Source: an uncultured Pseudoflavonifractor sp. (GTDB lineage Bacteria; Bacillota; Clostridia; Oscillospirales; Oscillospiraceae). From it: a stretch of DNA of 53,471 nucleotides. The DNA is taken from the NCBI GenBank assembly GCA_947577065.1, contig CANPTT010000013.1:1-53471 (forward strand). The letters are read 5' to 3'. A program made the position numbers and the translations under genes. Of this stretch, positions 44,428 to 51,498 are shown in pieces. The first letter of the stretch is position 1, and every line of letters begins with the position of its first letter. The notes under the pieces are model-generated. The model was not told the origin of the DNA. It saw only the letters and a list, made by a program, of their open reading frames with translations, and ran no database searches.

Positions 44428-44523
44428 ACAGGACGGTCCTGTAGAGGCCGGACTCCGGCCGGCCTGCTTCCTATAGAGGCTCCTATAGAGATCCACAACG
44501 CGAAGGGCGCTCAGTGCGTTGTG
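44428..44523. repeat. Cluster of short palindromes and a 9-bp direct repeat before the VanZ gene
   Basis: Contains the palindrome ACAGGAC-G-GTCCTGT (44428-44442), AGGCCGG-type inverted arms, CCTATAGAG repeated at 44470 and 44482 (12-bp step), and a CACAACGC/GCGTTGTG hairpin (44494-44523). No gene or promoter inside. It may be a folded leader or regulator sites for the next gene. Confidence 0.45.
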
Positions 44524-44570
44524 TAGGGAGCGACGCTTTTAAACATTTTCTTACAATATCCCGTTTTTTG

Positions 44571-44599
44571 TTCCGTATCGCAGAAGGCCATGCTATACT
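44571..44599 (+). promoter_or_regulatory. Possible promoter of the VanZ-like gene
   Basis: TTCCGT, 17 nt, TATACT, ~43 nt before the start codon, with AAGGAGG as ribosome site. The -35 is poor. Confidence 0.4.
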
Positions 44600-44641
44600 G
44601 TCTGTGTTTCCCGACAAATAAGAAGGAGGAAACCCCTCACT

Positions 44642-46087
44642 ATGCATGACTTTATTCGCACAATTTTCTATTTATTCCGGCGGTCCATCCCTCCCGCCTT
44701 GATCGGCTTGGCAATCGGAACAGTATTTCTTGTTCTGCTGAACCGAAAGCACCGTCAAGAGGGGACGAAGTTTTCAAAAGGGCAAGCCTTGGCCGTTCTA
44801 TTACTACTGTGCTACCTGGGTGGGCTGGTTGCCATCACGCTTATGAACCGCAGAGGATACGGGATGCGGATAGGCGTCCAGCTTTATCCGTTTTTGGCCT
44901 TTCGGGAGGCATGGAATGCCTTTACTCTCCAGATCTGGCTGAACCCTTTGCTGAACATCGCCATGTTTGTCCCTTTGGGTGTATTGCTTCCCTTGGCGGT
45001 AAAGTTCTTCCAGCGATGGTATTGGATACTGGCAGCAGGGGCAGGGACCTCCCTTATCATCGAAACGCTCCAGTATGCCCTGGGTCGGGGACAGGCTGAT
45101 GTGGATGATCTGTTCTGCAACACCTTGGGCTCCATGTTTGGCTACTGTCTGTGTATGCTCTTTATCAGTCTGGCAAGGAAACAATGGAAAACCGCCGGGA
45201 CCTATGCCGTACTTCCAGCCCTGTCCATTATCGCTTTAGCAGGTGTGTTCCTTGCCTACCGCCTCCAGCCCTATGGCAATTTGGCAGATGCTCCATTCTA
45301 TGCCGCCAACACCAAGGGGGTGGAGTGGGTGCAGGAATGTCCGCTGTCCCATGAACCCGGGCCGTCCGGGGTATATTGGACAGCGCCCTTTACCAGGGAG
45401 AGCTGTGACGCTTTCGCTGTGGATTTTCTTGGGCGGCAAGGCGCAGACATTAATTTTGGCAGCCCGGATGTAAATTACTACGACAACAGCACCTTCTACT
45501 CTGACCACCGCACCTATAGCCTGATCGTAAATCACAATGACTGTTCCTATGCGTATACGGATTATCGGATAGATAGCGACTTGCGCTACAGCTCCAAGGG
45601 CGGAACGATTACTGAAGATGAACTCCGTGCCGCCCTGGAAACGCTTGGCATCGATATGCCCGACACGGCCCGATTTGTTGCTGTAGACGTGGAAAAAGGC
45701 GAGTATGCGTTCCGAGCAGAATGTGTAGTGGACGATGGTGTGCTGACCGCCGGAGAGTTGACCTGCCGCGTTGCAGAAGGCGGCATTCTCTATGAGGTAA
45801 ACAACACCCTCTCTGTCAGCACCCTTTGCGGAGATGCCGCTGTGATTTCTTCCCAAGAGGCTTACGAACGCCTTTGCGCAGGCCAATTTTCCTGGCAGGA
45901 CGTACCTATGTTCAATTTCTCAAAGCCCAGTCAGGTGCGGGTCACCGCCTGCGATTTGAAATACATGACTGACAGCAAAGGGTTTCGTCAGCCGGTCTAC
46001 GTCTTTGCCCTCTCGGATGACCAAGATGCGGAACTGCGCGGCGGCAACGGTTGGACTACCTTTGTTCCCGCATTGTCTAAATCATAA
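44642..46087 (+). CDS. VanZ-family membrane protein with large C-terminal outer domain
   Basis: A 481-aa protein. The first ~210 residues hold five to six membrane helices and the VanZ pattern (NPLLNIAMFVPLGVLLPL, LIIETLQYALGRGQADVDDL). Some VanZ relatives give low-level teicoplanin resistance; most have no known job. The remaining ~270 residues are outside the membrane and unlike the core family (WTAPFTRESCDAFAVDFLG, DYRIDSDLRYSSKGG); I recognise no domain in them. Stands alone between purA and the oppositely read Lsa-type gene. Confidence 0.8.
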   Translation: MHDFIRTIFYLFRRSIPPALIGLAIGTVFLVLLNRKHRQEGTKFSKGQALAVLLLLCYLGGLVAITLMNRRGYGMRIGVQLYPFLAFREAWNAFTLQIWLNPLLNIAMFVPLGVLLPLAVKFFQRWYWILAAGAGTSLIIETLQYALGRGQADVDDLFCNTLGSMFGYCLCMLFISLARKQWKTAGTYAVLPALSIIALAGVFLAYRLQPYGNLADAPFYAANTKGVEWVQECPLSHEPGPSGVYWTAPFTRESCDAFAVDFLGRQGADINFGSPDVNYYDNSTFYSDHRTYSLIVNHNDCSYAYTDYRIDSDLRYSSKGGTITEDELRAALETLGIDMPDTARFVAVDVEKGEYAFRAECVVDDGVLTAGELTCRVAEGGILYEVNNTLSVSTLCGDAAVISSQEAYERLCAGQFSWQDVPMFNFSKPSQVRVTACDLKYMTDSKGFRQPVYVFALSDDQDAELRGGNGWTTFVPALSKS

Positions 46088-46199
46088 GTGAAATCAACGA
46101 TTGAAAAATTGGGAATTTCCCGTTATACCGAAGGGTAGGGCAATGGGGAAGGTGATCCCGGCAGTCCGCCCAGGTATGGAACCACCCAAAAATTCCGAT

Positions 46200-47681
46200 T
46201 TACTCCAATGTTACCACCCTGGTGGCGATCTTCTCCCGGAAAGCGGCGTCGTGCTCCACGAAGATCATGGTAGGGGAAAACTGCCGGATCAGCGCTTCGA
46301 TCTGCATCCGGGAATAGACGTCGATAAAGTTCAGCGGCTCGTCCCAGACGTAGAGATGGGCCCTCTCGCACAGGCTTTTGGCGATGAGCACCTTCTTTTT
46401 CTGACCCCCGGAAAAATCCCTGACATCCTTCTCAAACTGCACCCGCTCGAGATCCATCTTCCGCAGGATGGTCTTGAAAAGGCTCTCGTCAATGTTCGAG
46501 CTTTGGGCCAACTCCGCCAAGGTCCCCTTCAGGTGGGAGGTGTCCTGGGACACATAGGAGATCACCAGCCCAGAGCCCACGCTGAGCGTTCCCCTGTGGT
46601 CGATGTCCCAACCCAGTAACAGTTTCAGAAGGCTGCTCTTGCCGCTGCCGTTGGCTCCGTCCAACGCCAAGCGCTCTCCCCGCCGGATGTCAAAGGACAG
46701 GGGGCCGCACACCGGTCTTCTGTCATAGAACACCTCCACCTTGTCAAAGGCGGCCAGCACCTCCGCGCGGTATTCCAAAGGGGCCAGCTTCAGTTCCTGG
46801 GCCGTCTCCCGGTTTTTCAGCAGCCCCTCTTTCTCCTCCAAGGCTTTCTCCTGCCTGGCCTCAATGGTCTTGGAGCGCTTCATCATCTTGGCAGACTTGT
46901 GTCCGATATATCCCTTGTCGGGCCGCAGGCCGGAATTCCGGGCGCCGTTCTTCGTGGCCTCCACCCGGTCTGACCAGGTCTTGGTCCGCCCGGCCGCCTG
47001 TCTCAGCCGCTTCACATCCCTCTGGAGGCGTTGGCTCTGGGTCTCCTCAAAGTCCTGCCGGCGCTGAAAGTTCTCCATCCAGGTGGAAAAATCGCCGCTC
47101 TGAACGGTGATATCCGCCCGGTTCAGGGAGAGGATGTGGTCTACACAGCCATCCAGAAACCGACGGTCGTGGGACACCAGGATAAACCCCCTCTTCCCCC
47201 GCAGGTACTCCGTCACCAGTTCCCGGCCCCGCAGGTCCAGGTGGTTGGTGGGCTCGTCAATAAGCAGAAAGCTCCCCTCCCGCAGGAAGAGGGCGGCCAG
47301 CAGGGCCCGGGTCTGCTCCCCGTTGGAGAGGGTAGAGTAGGGCCGGGCCAGGATCTTCTCCTCCAACTCCAGCCGGGCCAGCTCCCGCAGCAGCTCCCAC
47401 CCCTGGGCTTGGGGGCACACCTCCTCCAGTACCTCCCCTGCAGGCCGGGCTGGGTCGGGGACAGGACAGGGGAAATAGTCAAAGCTTACGGAGGACAGGA
47501 TCTTTCCACTATACTCATATCTCCCCATCAGAAGGTTCAAAAAGGTGGTCTTCCCCCTGCCGTTTCGGCCCACAAAGCCCAGCTTCCAGTCGGTGTCCAG
47601 CTGGAAGCTCACATTTTCAAATACATTGTCATAGCTGCCCGGATAGGCAAAAGTCAGGTTTTCTACTTTTATCATGGACAT
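46200..47681 (-). CDS. Lsa-type ABC-F ribosomal protection protein
   Basis: A 493-aa soluble tandem ABC protein. Walker A motifs GRNGRGKTT (about 39-47) and GANGSGKSS (about 340) and signatures LSNGEQTRA and FSGGQKKKV are present. Between them is the antibiotic-resistance-type linker (about 190-290: MKRSKTIEARQEKALEEKEG). The short length and opening (FAYPGSYDNVFENVSFQLDTDWKLGFVGRNG in pieces) match Lsa/CplR proteins, which displace lincosamides, streptogramin A and pleuromutilins from the ribosome. The first signature has N for G, as in related members. A 230-nt leader with promoter, small ORFs and a terminator precedes it. Confidence 0.88.
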   Translation of the reverse strand: MSMIKVENLTFAYPGSYDNVFENVSFQLDTDWKLGFVGRNGRGKTTFLNLLMGRYEYSGKILSSVSFDYFPCPVPDPARPAGEVLEEVCPQAQGWELLRELARLELEEKILARPYSTLSNGEQTRALLAALFLREGSFLLIDEPTNHLDLRGRELVTEYLRGKRGFILVSHDRRFLDGCVDHILSLNRADITVQSGDFSTWMENFQRRQDFEETQSQRLQRDVKRLRQAAGRTKTWSDRVEATKNGARNSGLRPDKGYIGHKSAKMMKRSKTIEARQEKALEEKEGLLKNRETAQELKLAPLEYRAEVLAAFDKVEVFYDRRPVCGPLSFDIRRGERLALDGANGSGKSSLLKLLLGWDIDHRGTLSVGSGLVISYVSQDTSHLKGTLAELAQSSNIDESLFKTILRKMDLERVQFEKDVRDFSGGQKKKVLIAKSLCERAHLYVWDEPLNFIDVYSRMQIEALIRQFSPTMIFVEHDAAFREKIATRVVTLE

Positions 47682-47836
47682 ACAGATCCCTCCTTGTCAA
47701 AAAACAAGCGCCCCGGAAAGAAACCCCTTCCGCGGCGCGCAACAGCATACAGCATCCCCCTGTACGGGATACCTCTATGATGAAAAGCAACAGGCGGCAG
47801 GTTTTCCTGTAAAGGGCGCAAAAATACTGTGGTCAT
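47672..47836 (-). CDS. Second leader ORF candidate, 54 aa
   Basis: An ATG frame starting MTTVFLRPLQENLPPVAFHH that runs through the attenuator and ends at TGA 47674-47672, overlapping the first codons of the Lsa-type gene. AAAGG lies 4 nt before its ATG. Ribosomes on it would break up the terminator hairpin. It may be a true leader peptide or a chance frame. Confidence 0.35.
   Translation of the reverse strand: MTTVFLRPLQENLPPVAFHHRGIPYRGMLYAVARRGRGFFPGRLFFDKEGSVCP
47698..47738 (-). terminator. Attenuator terminator just before the Lsa-type gene
   Basis: Reverse-strand stem GCGCC-x-CGGAA paired with TTCCG-x-GGCGC (one mismatch), then TTGTTTTTT, only ~17 nt before the start codon. A terminator between promoter and ribosome site is the mark of transcription attenuation. 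Confidence 0.85.
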
Positions 47837-47866
47837 CAGCCTTTTGTCTTCCCTTGTTTACAGGAC

Positions 47867-47878
47867 TTACTTGCGCAT
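47867..47878 (-). CDS. Three-codon leader ORF (Met-Arg-Lys-stop)
   Basis: ATG CGC AAG TAA, 31 nt after the promoter -10, with AAGGGG 7 nt before the ATG. Two nt after its stop begins TCCTGTAAA (47865-47857), which pairs perfectly with TTTACAGGA at 47813-47805. A ribosome stalled here by a drug would cover that arm. This is the usual logic of ABC-F and erm leaders. Confidence 0.5.
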   Translation of the reverse strand: MRK

Positions 47879-47908
47879 GCTCCCGCCCCTTCCATTTTTG
47901 TCGATTTT

Positions 47909-47937
47909 AGTGTATCATGGAAAAAGGAAAAAAGCAA
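47909..47937 (-). promoter_or_regulatory. Promoter of the Lsa-type gene and its leader
   Basis: Reverse-strand TTGCTT, 17 nt, TACACT, ~225 nt before the Lsa start. It overlaps the region upstream of the divergent methyltransferase gene. Confidence 0.75.
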
Positions 47938-47973
47938 GCTGGAAATTTTTTGGATCAGATTGGAGCGATTTCC

Positions 47974-49206
47974 ATGAAGCAGCAGCGTCCCTACCCCATT
48001 GTCACCATCACCAAGAAAAGCCAGCGTTCCATTGAGGCCGGACACCCCTGGGTCTATGCCGGGGAGGTGCTTTCCTGCCCGGAAACGGCGGAGAACGGCG
48101 CCATCGTAGACGTTTTGTCCGAGAAGGGGACTTGGCTGGGGGCGGGACTTCTGAGCCTTACTTCCCTTATCCGGGTACGACTACTGAGCCGGAACGCCAA
48201 CGACTGCTTTGACGAAGGCTTTTGGCTCCGGCGATTCCAATACGCCTGGGCCTATCGGAAGACGGTGTTGGAACCTCAGGACCTTGCCGCCTGCCGGGTG
48301 ATCTTTGGGGAATCGGACGGCCTGCCGGGGCTGACGGTGGACCGGTTCAACGACGTCCTGGTGACCCAGACCCTGTCCTACGGTATGGAGCAGCGGAAGG
48401 AACAGCTCCTCCCCCTGCTGGTCCGGGCCCTTCGGGAGGATGGGCAGGAGATCCGGGGCGTCTATGAGCGCAATGACGAGGCCCTGCGGGAGAAAGAGGG
48501 ACTGGCCCAAGGCAAGGGCTTCTTCCCCCTGCCCGGAGAGAGCGTCCCCGCCGGGACCGTCACCGAGATCACGGAAAACGGCGTTAAGTACACCGTGGAT
48601 TTTAAAAACGGCCAAAAGACCGGCTTCTTTCTGGATCAAAAGTACAACCGCCGGGCGGTGGGGCGGCTCTCGGCGGGCAAACGGGTGCTGGACTGCTTTA
48701 CCCATACCGGCTCCTTTGCCCTCAACGCCGCCCTGGGCGGAGCGGAGCATGTCACCGCCGTGGACGTGTCTCAGGCCGCCGTGGATATGGCCCGGCGGAA
48801 CGCCCTTCTGAATGGCCTGGAGGGCAGGATGGACTTCCTCTGTGCCGATGTGTTCGACCTGCTGCCTCAGCTTTTGGAGGAAAAGCGGCGGGGGTGGGAC
48901 TTTATCATTCTGGACCCTCCCGCCTTCACCAAATCCCGCCGCACGGCAGACCAGGCGGCCAAGGGCTACAAGGAGATCAACTACCGGGCCATGCGCCTGC
49001 TGCCCCGGGGCGGGTATCTGGCCACCTGCTCCTGCTCCCACTTTATGGAGGAACCCCGGTTTTTGGGCGTCATTGCCGCGGCAGCCCGGGACGCAGGGGT
49101 CCAACTCAAGCAGATCGAGGCCCGCCAGCAGGCCCCCGACCATCCCATCCTATGGGGCGTGCCGGAGACCAACTATTTGAAATTTTATCTCTTTCAGGTG
49201 GTGTAA
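47974..49206 (+). CDS. rlmI: RlmI-like 23S rRNA cytosine-C5 methyltransferase
   Basis: A 410-aa enzyme with an N-terminal PUA domain (about 6-75: HPWVYAGEVLSCPETAENG), an EEHEE-like middle, and a C-terminal Rossmann methyltransferase. Motif I is near residue 235 (VLDCFTHTGSFALNAALGG). Catalytic-region ILDPPAFTKS and the CSCSH stretch near the end complete it. RlmI methylates C1962 of 23S rRNA in E. coli; in Firmicutes the target may differ. ATG at 47974 is chosen, with TTGGAGCG before it; an upstream frame to 47917 overlaps the divergent Lsa promoter. Confidence 0.9.
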   Translation: MKQQRPYPIVTITKKSQRSIEAGHPWVYAGEVLSCPETAENGAIVDVLSEKGTWLGAGLLSLTSLIRVRLLSRNANDCFDEGFWLRRFQYAWAYRKTVLEPQDLAACRVIFGESDGLPGLTVDRFNDVLVTQTLSYGMEQRKEQLLPLLVRALREDGQEIRGVYERNDEALREKEGLAQGKGFFPLPGESVPAGTVTEITENGVKYTVDFKNGQKTGFFLDQKYNRRAVGRLSAGKRVLDCFTHTGSFALNAALGGAEHVTAVDVSQAAVDMARRNALLNGLEGRMDFLCADVFDLLPQLLEEKRRGWDFIILDPPAFTKSRRTADQAAKGYKEINYRAMRLLPRGGYLATCSCSHFMEEPRFLGVIAAAARDAGVQLKQIEARQQAPDHPILWGVPETNYLKFYLFQVV

Positions 49207-49213
49207 AAGCGAT

Positions 49214-49242
49214 CCGGACCGGACGAAGAGCGTCCGGTCCGG
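49214..49242. terminator. Hairpin between rlmI and the small leftward genes
   Basis: A 12-bp perfect stem CCGGACCGGACG around AAGAG, with short GCTTTC/GCTTTT sides. It ends rlmI and, from the other side, the two small genes. Confidence 0.7.
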
Positions 49243-49247
49243 GCTTT

Positions 49248-49379
49248 CTATCTCTCTGTAACAGGCTTTGCCTTGCTCTTGGTGGTCTTGGCCTTCCCCT
49301 GGAGCTCCGGCACAGGCGGAACCTCGTTCTTGGGCGGCTTAGGGTTGATCTGGGGTCGCTTCATTCCCTGCTTTGCCAT
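49248..49379 (-). CDS. Small basic protein (MAKQ...MKRP type), 43 aa
   Basis: A 43-aa Lys/Pro-rich product starting MAKQGMKRPQINPKPPKNEV and continuing PPVPELQGKAK. I recall similar short MAKQxMKRP proteins with a VPPVPE-QGKAK core in clostridial genomes, function unknown. AAGGAGAAG lies 11 nt before the ATG. It follows the 52-aa gene by 18 nt and was short enough to be easily missed. Confidence 0.6.
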   Translation of the reverse strand: MAKQGMKRPQINPKPPKNEVPPVPELQGKAKTTKSKAKPVTER

Positions 49380-49397
49380 ATCATACTCTTCTCCTTT

Positions 49398-49556
49398 TCA
49401 AAGCTCCTCCAGATCTGCGGCGGGCAGGTCATTTTCCAGGTTGTCCCTTGCAAGATCCGTGTCCAATACGGGGTATACCTCCTCCGGAATGGGGCGCTCC
49501 ATCTCTTCCGCTACCGCCTGAGGCGGCCAGAGCCGCTTTTTGTTTTTAGGTGTCAT
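49398..49556 (-). CDS. Small acidic protein, 52 aa, unknown
   Basis: MTPKNKKRLWPPQAVAEEME start, then an acidic tail (DTDLARDNLENDLPAADLEE). ATG at 49556 is chosen because GGGAGGTGG is 5 nt before it. The pair of a basic and an acidic small protein in one transcript suggests the two could act together, but this is only inference. A possible promoter (TTGACG, 17 nt, TTAAAC) lies ~100 nt upstream. Confidence 0.55.
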   Translation of the reverse strand: MTPKNKKRLWPPQAVAEEMERPIPEEVYPVLDTDLARDNLENDLPAADLEEL

Positions 49557-49876
49557 CGTTCCACCTCCCCAGATAGCATACCCCAAATCCTAAAGATTAA
49601 TATCTTCAAAAGATCATTGAGCATGGCCATAGGGTCAGTATGTGTTTAACACAGCTCTCTCCTTGCCGTCAAGCCCCAATCATATGTTGGAAATTTCTTC
49701 TTATAAATTACATTATACAATTGATTTACCGTCTCCATAACGGAAAGCAGAGCCTTTTCCACTCAAATTCTCTTTGATTTTTGAAGAATTTTTCTTCCGT
49801 TTGCAATCTCTGCGTCCAGTTTTAAAGAATTCAATAATTATCGCAATCTATTGGCACAACTGTATTTTGAATATGA

Positions 49877-49934
49877 AACGAGGGTCGGCTTTCACTACAT
49901 TCCAAAAAGAATGTTGCAAAAGTCGACCCTCGTT
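49877..49934 (-). terminator. Long hairpin after the tRNA-Lys 3' end
   Basis: AACGAGGGTCG and its exact complement enclose a second stem ACATTC/GAATGT. On the reverse strand it follows the tRNA 3' end by 5 nt and leads into TTTCATATT, so it was probably the terminator of the intact tRNA. The stretch 49590-49870 between it and the small genes is A/T-rich and I see no gene in it. Confidence 0.6.
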
Positions 49935-49939
49935 CACTT

Positions 49940-49984
49940 TGGTGACCCGGCGGGGGCTCGAACCCCGGACAACCGGCTTAAAAG
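49940..49984 (-). other. Attachment site: 3' half of tRNA-Lys (TTT)
   Basis: The reverse strand gives a normal tRNA 3' half: anticodon loop CTTTTAA, 3' anticodon stem GCCGG, variable loop, T-arm with TTCGAGC, acceptor CGGGTCA and encoded CCA. The bases before the loop (TCTGC) do not pair with GCCGG, and no D-arm or acceptor 5' arm follows. So it is a tRNA copy cut at the anticodon loop, the classic product of integration by a tyrosine integrase. It marks one end of the prophage. Confidence 0.85.
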
Positions 49985-50074
49985 GCAGAGCAAAATCCAT
50001 TTATATCAGTATTTTATTTTAGTTTGACCTGTGTCCCGACCTGTATATAACATCCTGCTTTAGCAGCCCCCAGC

Positions 50075-50740
50075 TCATGCCGGGGGCTGCCTTTTGACCC
50101 GTTCCGCTTCCAGTCTCTTCAGGAACTCGTTCAGCGTCACCTTCTGCTCATAGGACAGCTGGTCCACCATAGTCCGGAGCCGGGCCAGCCTTTCCCCCTC
50201 TCGCTTTGGCTCCGGCAGAGAAAGAACAGGCTCCCCTGTCAGCTCCCGCACAGCGTAGGCGTGAAGCGTCCGCTCCTCCGCTGTCCCTTTGTACCGCTTG
50301 GCGATCTGGGTTAGAACGTGAGCCGCCTGCACCTCGGCGCTCTTTTGTCGGCTCGCCGCCACCACCCTCTGGTACTCTGTTATGTCCGCCGATTTGATCT
50401 GTCCCCGGCGGATCCCCTTCAGAACTGTCCGAACCCAGCCCCGAAACTCCCTGGCCCGCTCCGTCCGGGCCAGCATTGTCACCTCATAGATACCATCCTC
50501 GGTGAATATGCGGGTTCTCTGTGTTCCTCCAGCAGGTAGGGACAAATTGTCCCACCCTGAAAATTCGGGTTGGTTAAGATACTGGTTTCGGTCAACAATT
50601 TTTTGGACGCCACTCCGATCCGCATAACCAAGGCACTCCGCAAGCTGGTGGATGGTCATGTAGACCTCGTTGTCCTTGCCGTAGAAATCGCATGGAATCT
50701 CGCCAAAATGTTCCTCTTTGAGCAAAGCAAGTTCGCTCAC
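50075..50740 (-). CDS. Phage antirepressor with Bro-N domain
   Basis: A 221-aa DNA-binding phage regulator. Residues ~10-115 match the Bro-N fold (DNEVYMTIHQLAECLGYADR, then TRIFTEDGIYEVTMLARTER and FRGWVRTVLKGIR). The C-terminal part is helical and of unknown fold. GTG at 50740 is chosen because AAGGAGG is 8 nt before it and it opens with the family start SELALLKEEHFGEIPCDF. It is the gene nearest the attachment site, with no integrase between them. A hairpin with a TTTTTT run on the + side (50812-50860) lies after the upstream gene. Confidence 0.88.
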   Translation of the reverse strand: MSELALLKEEHFGEIPCDFYGKDNEVYMTIHQLAECLGYADRSGVQKIVDRNQYLNQPEFSGWDNLSLPAGGTQRTRIFTEDGIYEVTMLARTERAREFRGWVRTVLKGIRRGQIKSADITEYQRVVAASRQKSAEVQAAHVLTQIAKRYKGTAEERTLHAYAVRELTGEPVLSLPEPKREGERLARLRTMVDQLSYEQKVTLNEFLKRLEAERVKRQPPA

Positions 50741-50850
50741 TCTGAAAACCTCCTTGATTTTTTCCAAGAAGGTTGATAGAATAGATTTATCAACCTCTTT
50801 GGTTGGTGTATAAGACAATCGGGTAAGCTTCCTACGGCGGCCCGGTTGTC

Positions 50851-51018
50851 TTATTTTTTGCTGGCCGCTTCAATCCCCCGTTTAAGCAATTCCAAAAGCG
50901 AACATCCTGTGCTTCTTGCAAATTGCTGAATTTCCGCCTTTTCTTCTGGTGTAACCCGAATAAATAGGCGTTCTGTCTTGGGATTCTCGATCCGCGGCCG
51001 TCCCTGTGAAGGGGCCAA
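50851..51018 (-). CDS. Ribbon-helix-helix (Arc/CopG-like) phage protein
   Basis: A 55-aa dimeric DNA-binding protein by pattern: a short basic lead (PSQGRPRIENPKTERLFIRV, the strand) then two helices (TPEEKAEIQQFARSTGCSLL and ELLKRGIEAASKK). TTG at 51018 is chosen because AAAGGAGG is 7 nt upstream; the longer frame to 51090 is an artefact. The promoter just upstream carries two GTGCGCAC palindromes, likely its own operators. Confidence 0.75.
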   Translation of the reverse strand: MAPSQGRPRIENPKTERLFIRVTPEEKAEIQQFARSTGCSLLELLKRGIEAASKK

Positions 51019-51035
51019 TTTTGCACCTCCTTTTA

Positions 51036-51078
51036 TTGTGCGCACAACAATTATATATCGTGCGCACATTAAAGTCAA
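51036..51078 (-). promoter_or_regulatory. RHH promoter with two palindromic operators
   Basis: Reverse-strand TTGACT (51073-51078), 17 nt, TATAAT (51050-51055). The palindrome GTGCGCAC lies in the spacer (51060-51067), and the longer TTGTGCGCACAA (51036-51047) lies just after the -10. Their centres are 22 bp apart, two helical turns. A dimer at each would block the promoter. Confidence 0.75.
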
Positions 51079-51085
51079 GAGGTTT

Positions 51086-51124
51086 TCCAAAACTTCCTTT
51101 CCAAATCAGGGCCAGCTCGCCCAT
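51086..51124 (-). pseudogene. Remnant of a second antirepressor start
   Basis: After a strong AAGGAGG site, the frame opens MGELALIWKGSFG, closely like MSELALLKEEHFG of the antirepressor at 50740, then loses all similarity where the RHH promoter begins. The frame runs on to 50882 but reads as noise. It looks like a broken duplicate left by recombination. Confidence 0.4.
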
Positions 51125-51137
51125 TACAAAAACCTCC

Positions 51138-51221
51138 TTACTTTTTCGGCCAGTTCCTCCTAAGCACCCACAGCGACAGCCCAATGCTTACCGTCAGCAA
51201 ACCATAAATCAAAATGTCCAT
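51138..51221 (-). CDS. 27-aa membrane peptide in the prophage
   Basis: MDILIYGLLTVSIGLSLWVL followed by RRNWPKK: one membrane helix and a basic tail. GGAGG precedes the ATG at 9 nt. It is typical of small phage membrane peptides (holin-like or superinfection-exclusion), with no stated family. Confidence 0.5.
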   Translation of the reverse strand: MDILIYGLLTVSIGLSLWVLRRNWPKK

Positions 51222-51282
51222 ACTTGACACCTCCGCAAGCGTTTGGTATTCTATGAGGGGGAGGGAGTTCCCTCCCCCTCTG

Positions 51283-51399
51283 CTACCCTCTCAGCTTCTC
51301 ATAGAGAAGGATGAGAGCGGTAATCAGATTCAGGACGGCGGCGGTGAGGTTGATGTAGGAGTCGGTCTTGCCGCCGTCCTTTTTTGTCCGCTTGCTCAT
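51283..51399 (-). CDS. 38-aa small prophage protein
   Basis: Starts MSKRTKKDGGKTDSYINLTA with a basic lead and ends with a hydrophobic helix (AVLNLITALILLYEKLRG). AAAGGAGGTGAACACC precedes the ATG, an excellent ribosome site. It is the first gene after the strong leftward promoter of the divergent switch. A G-rich hairpin (51255-51280) follows its stop. Confidence 0.6.
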   Translation of the reverse strand: MSKRTKKDGGKTDSYINLTAAVLNLITALILLYEKLRG

Positions 51400-51425
51400 G
51401 GTGTTCACCTCCTTTCCACGGTTTT

Positions 51426-51454
51426 ATTGTACTACGATTCTCGTATTTTGTCAA
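51426..51454 (-). promoter_or_regulatory. Leftward promoter of the prophage switch
   Basis: Reverse-strand TTGACA (51449-51454), 17 nt, TACAAT (51426-51431). The spacer contains TACGA-GAA-TCGTA, an inverted repeat also seen in the rightward promoter. Confidence 0.85.
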
Positions 51455-51470
51455 TACTATTTTCGTTAAT

Positions 51471-51491
51471 TTCGTAAATATTTTTTACGAA
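51471..51491. promoter_or_regulatory. Central palindromic operator of the switch
   Basis: TTCGTAAA-N5-TTTACGAA, perfect 8-bp arms, between the two divergent promoters. The flanks hold further TCGTTA/TCGTAA half sites. The likely binder is the adjacent XRE protein. Confidence 0.7.
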
Positions 51492-51498
51492 CTGGGTA

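Noticed and set aside
49940-50020. A complete tRNA-Lys gene at the prophage edge
   Set aside because: The bases 5' of the anticodon loop do not pair with the 3' stem and there is no D-arm or acceptor 5' arm; only the 3' half is present.
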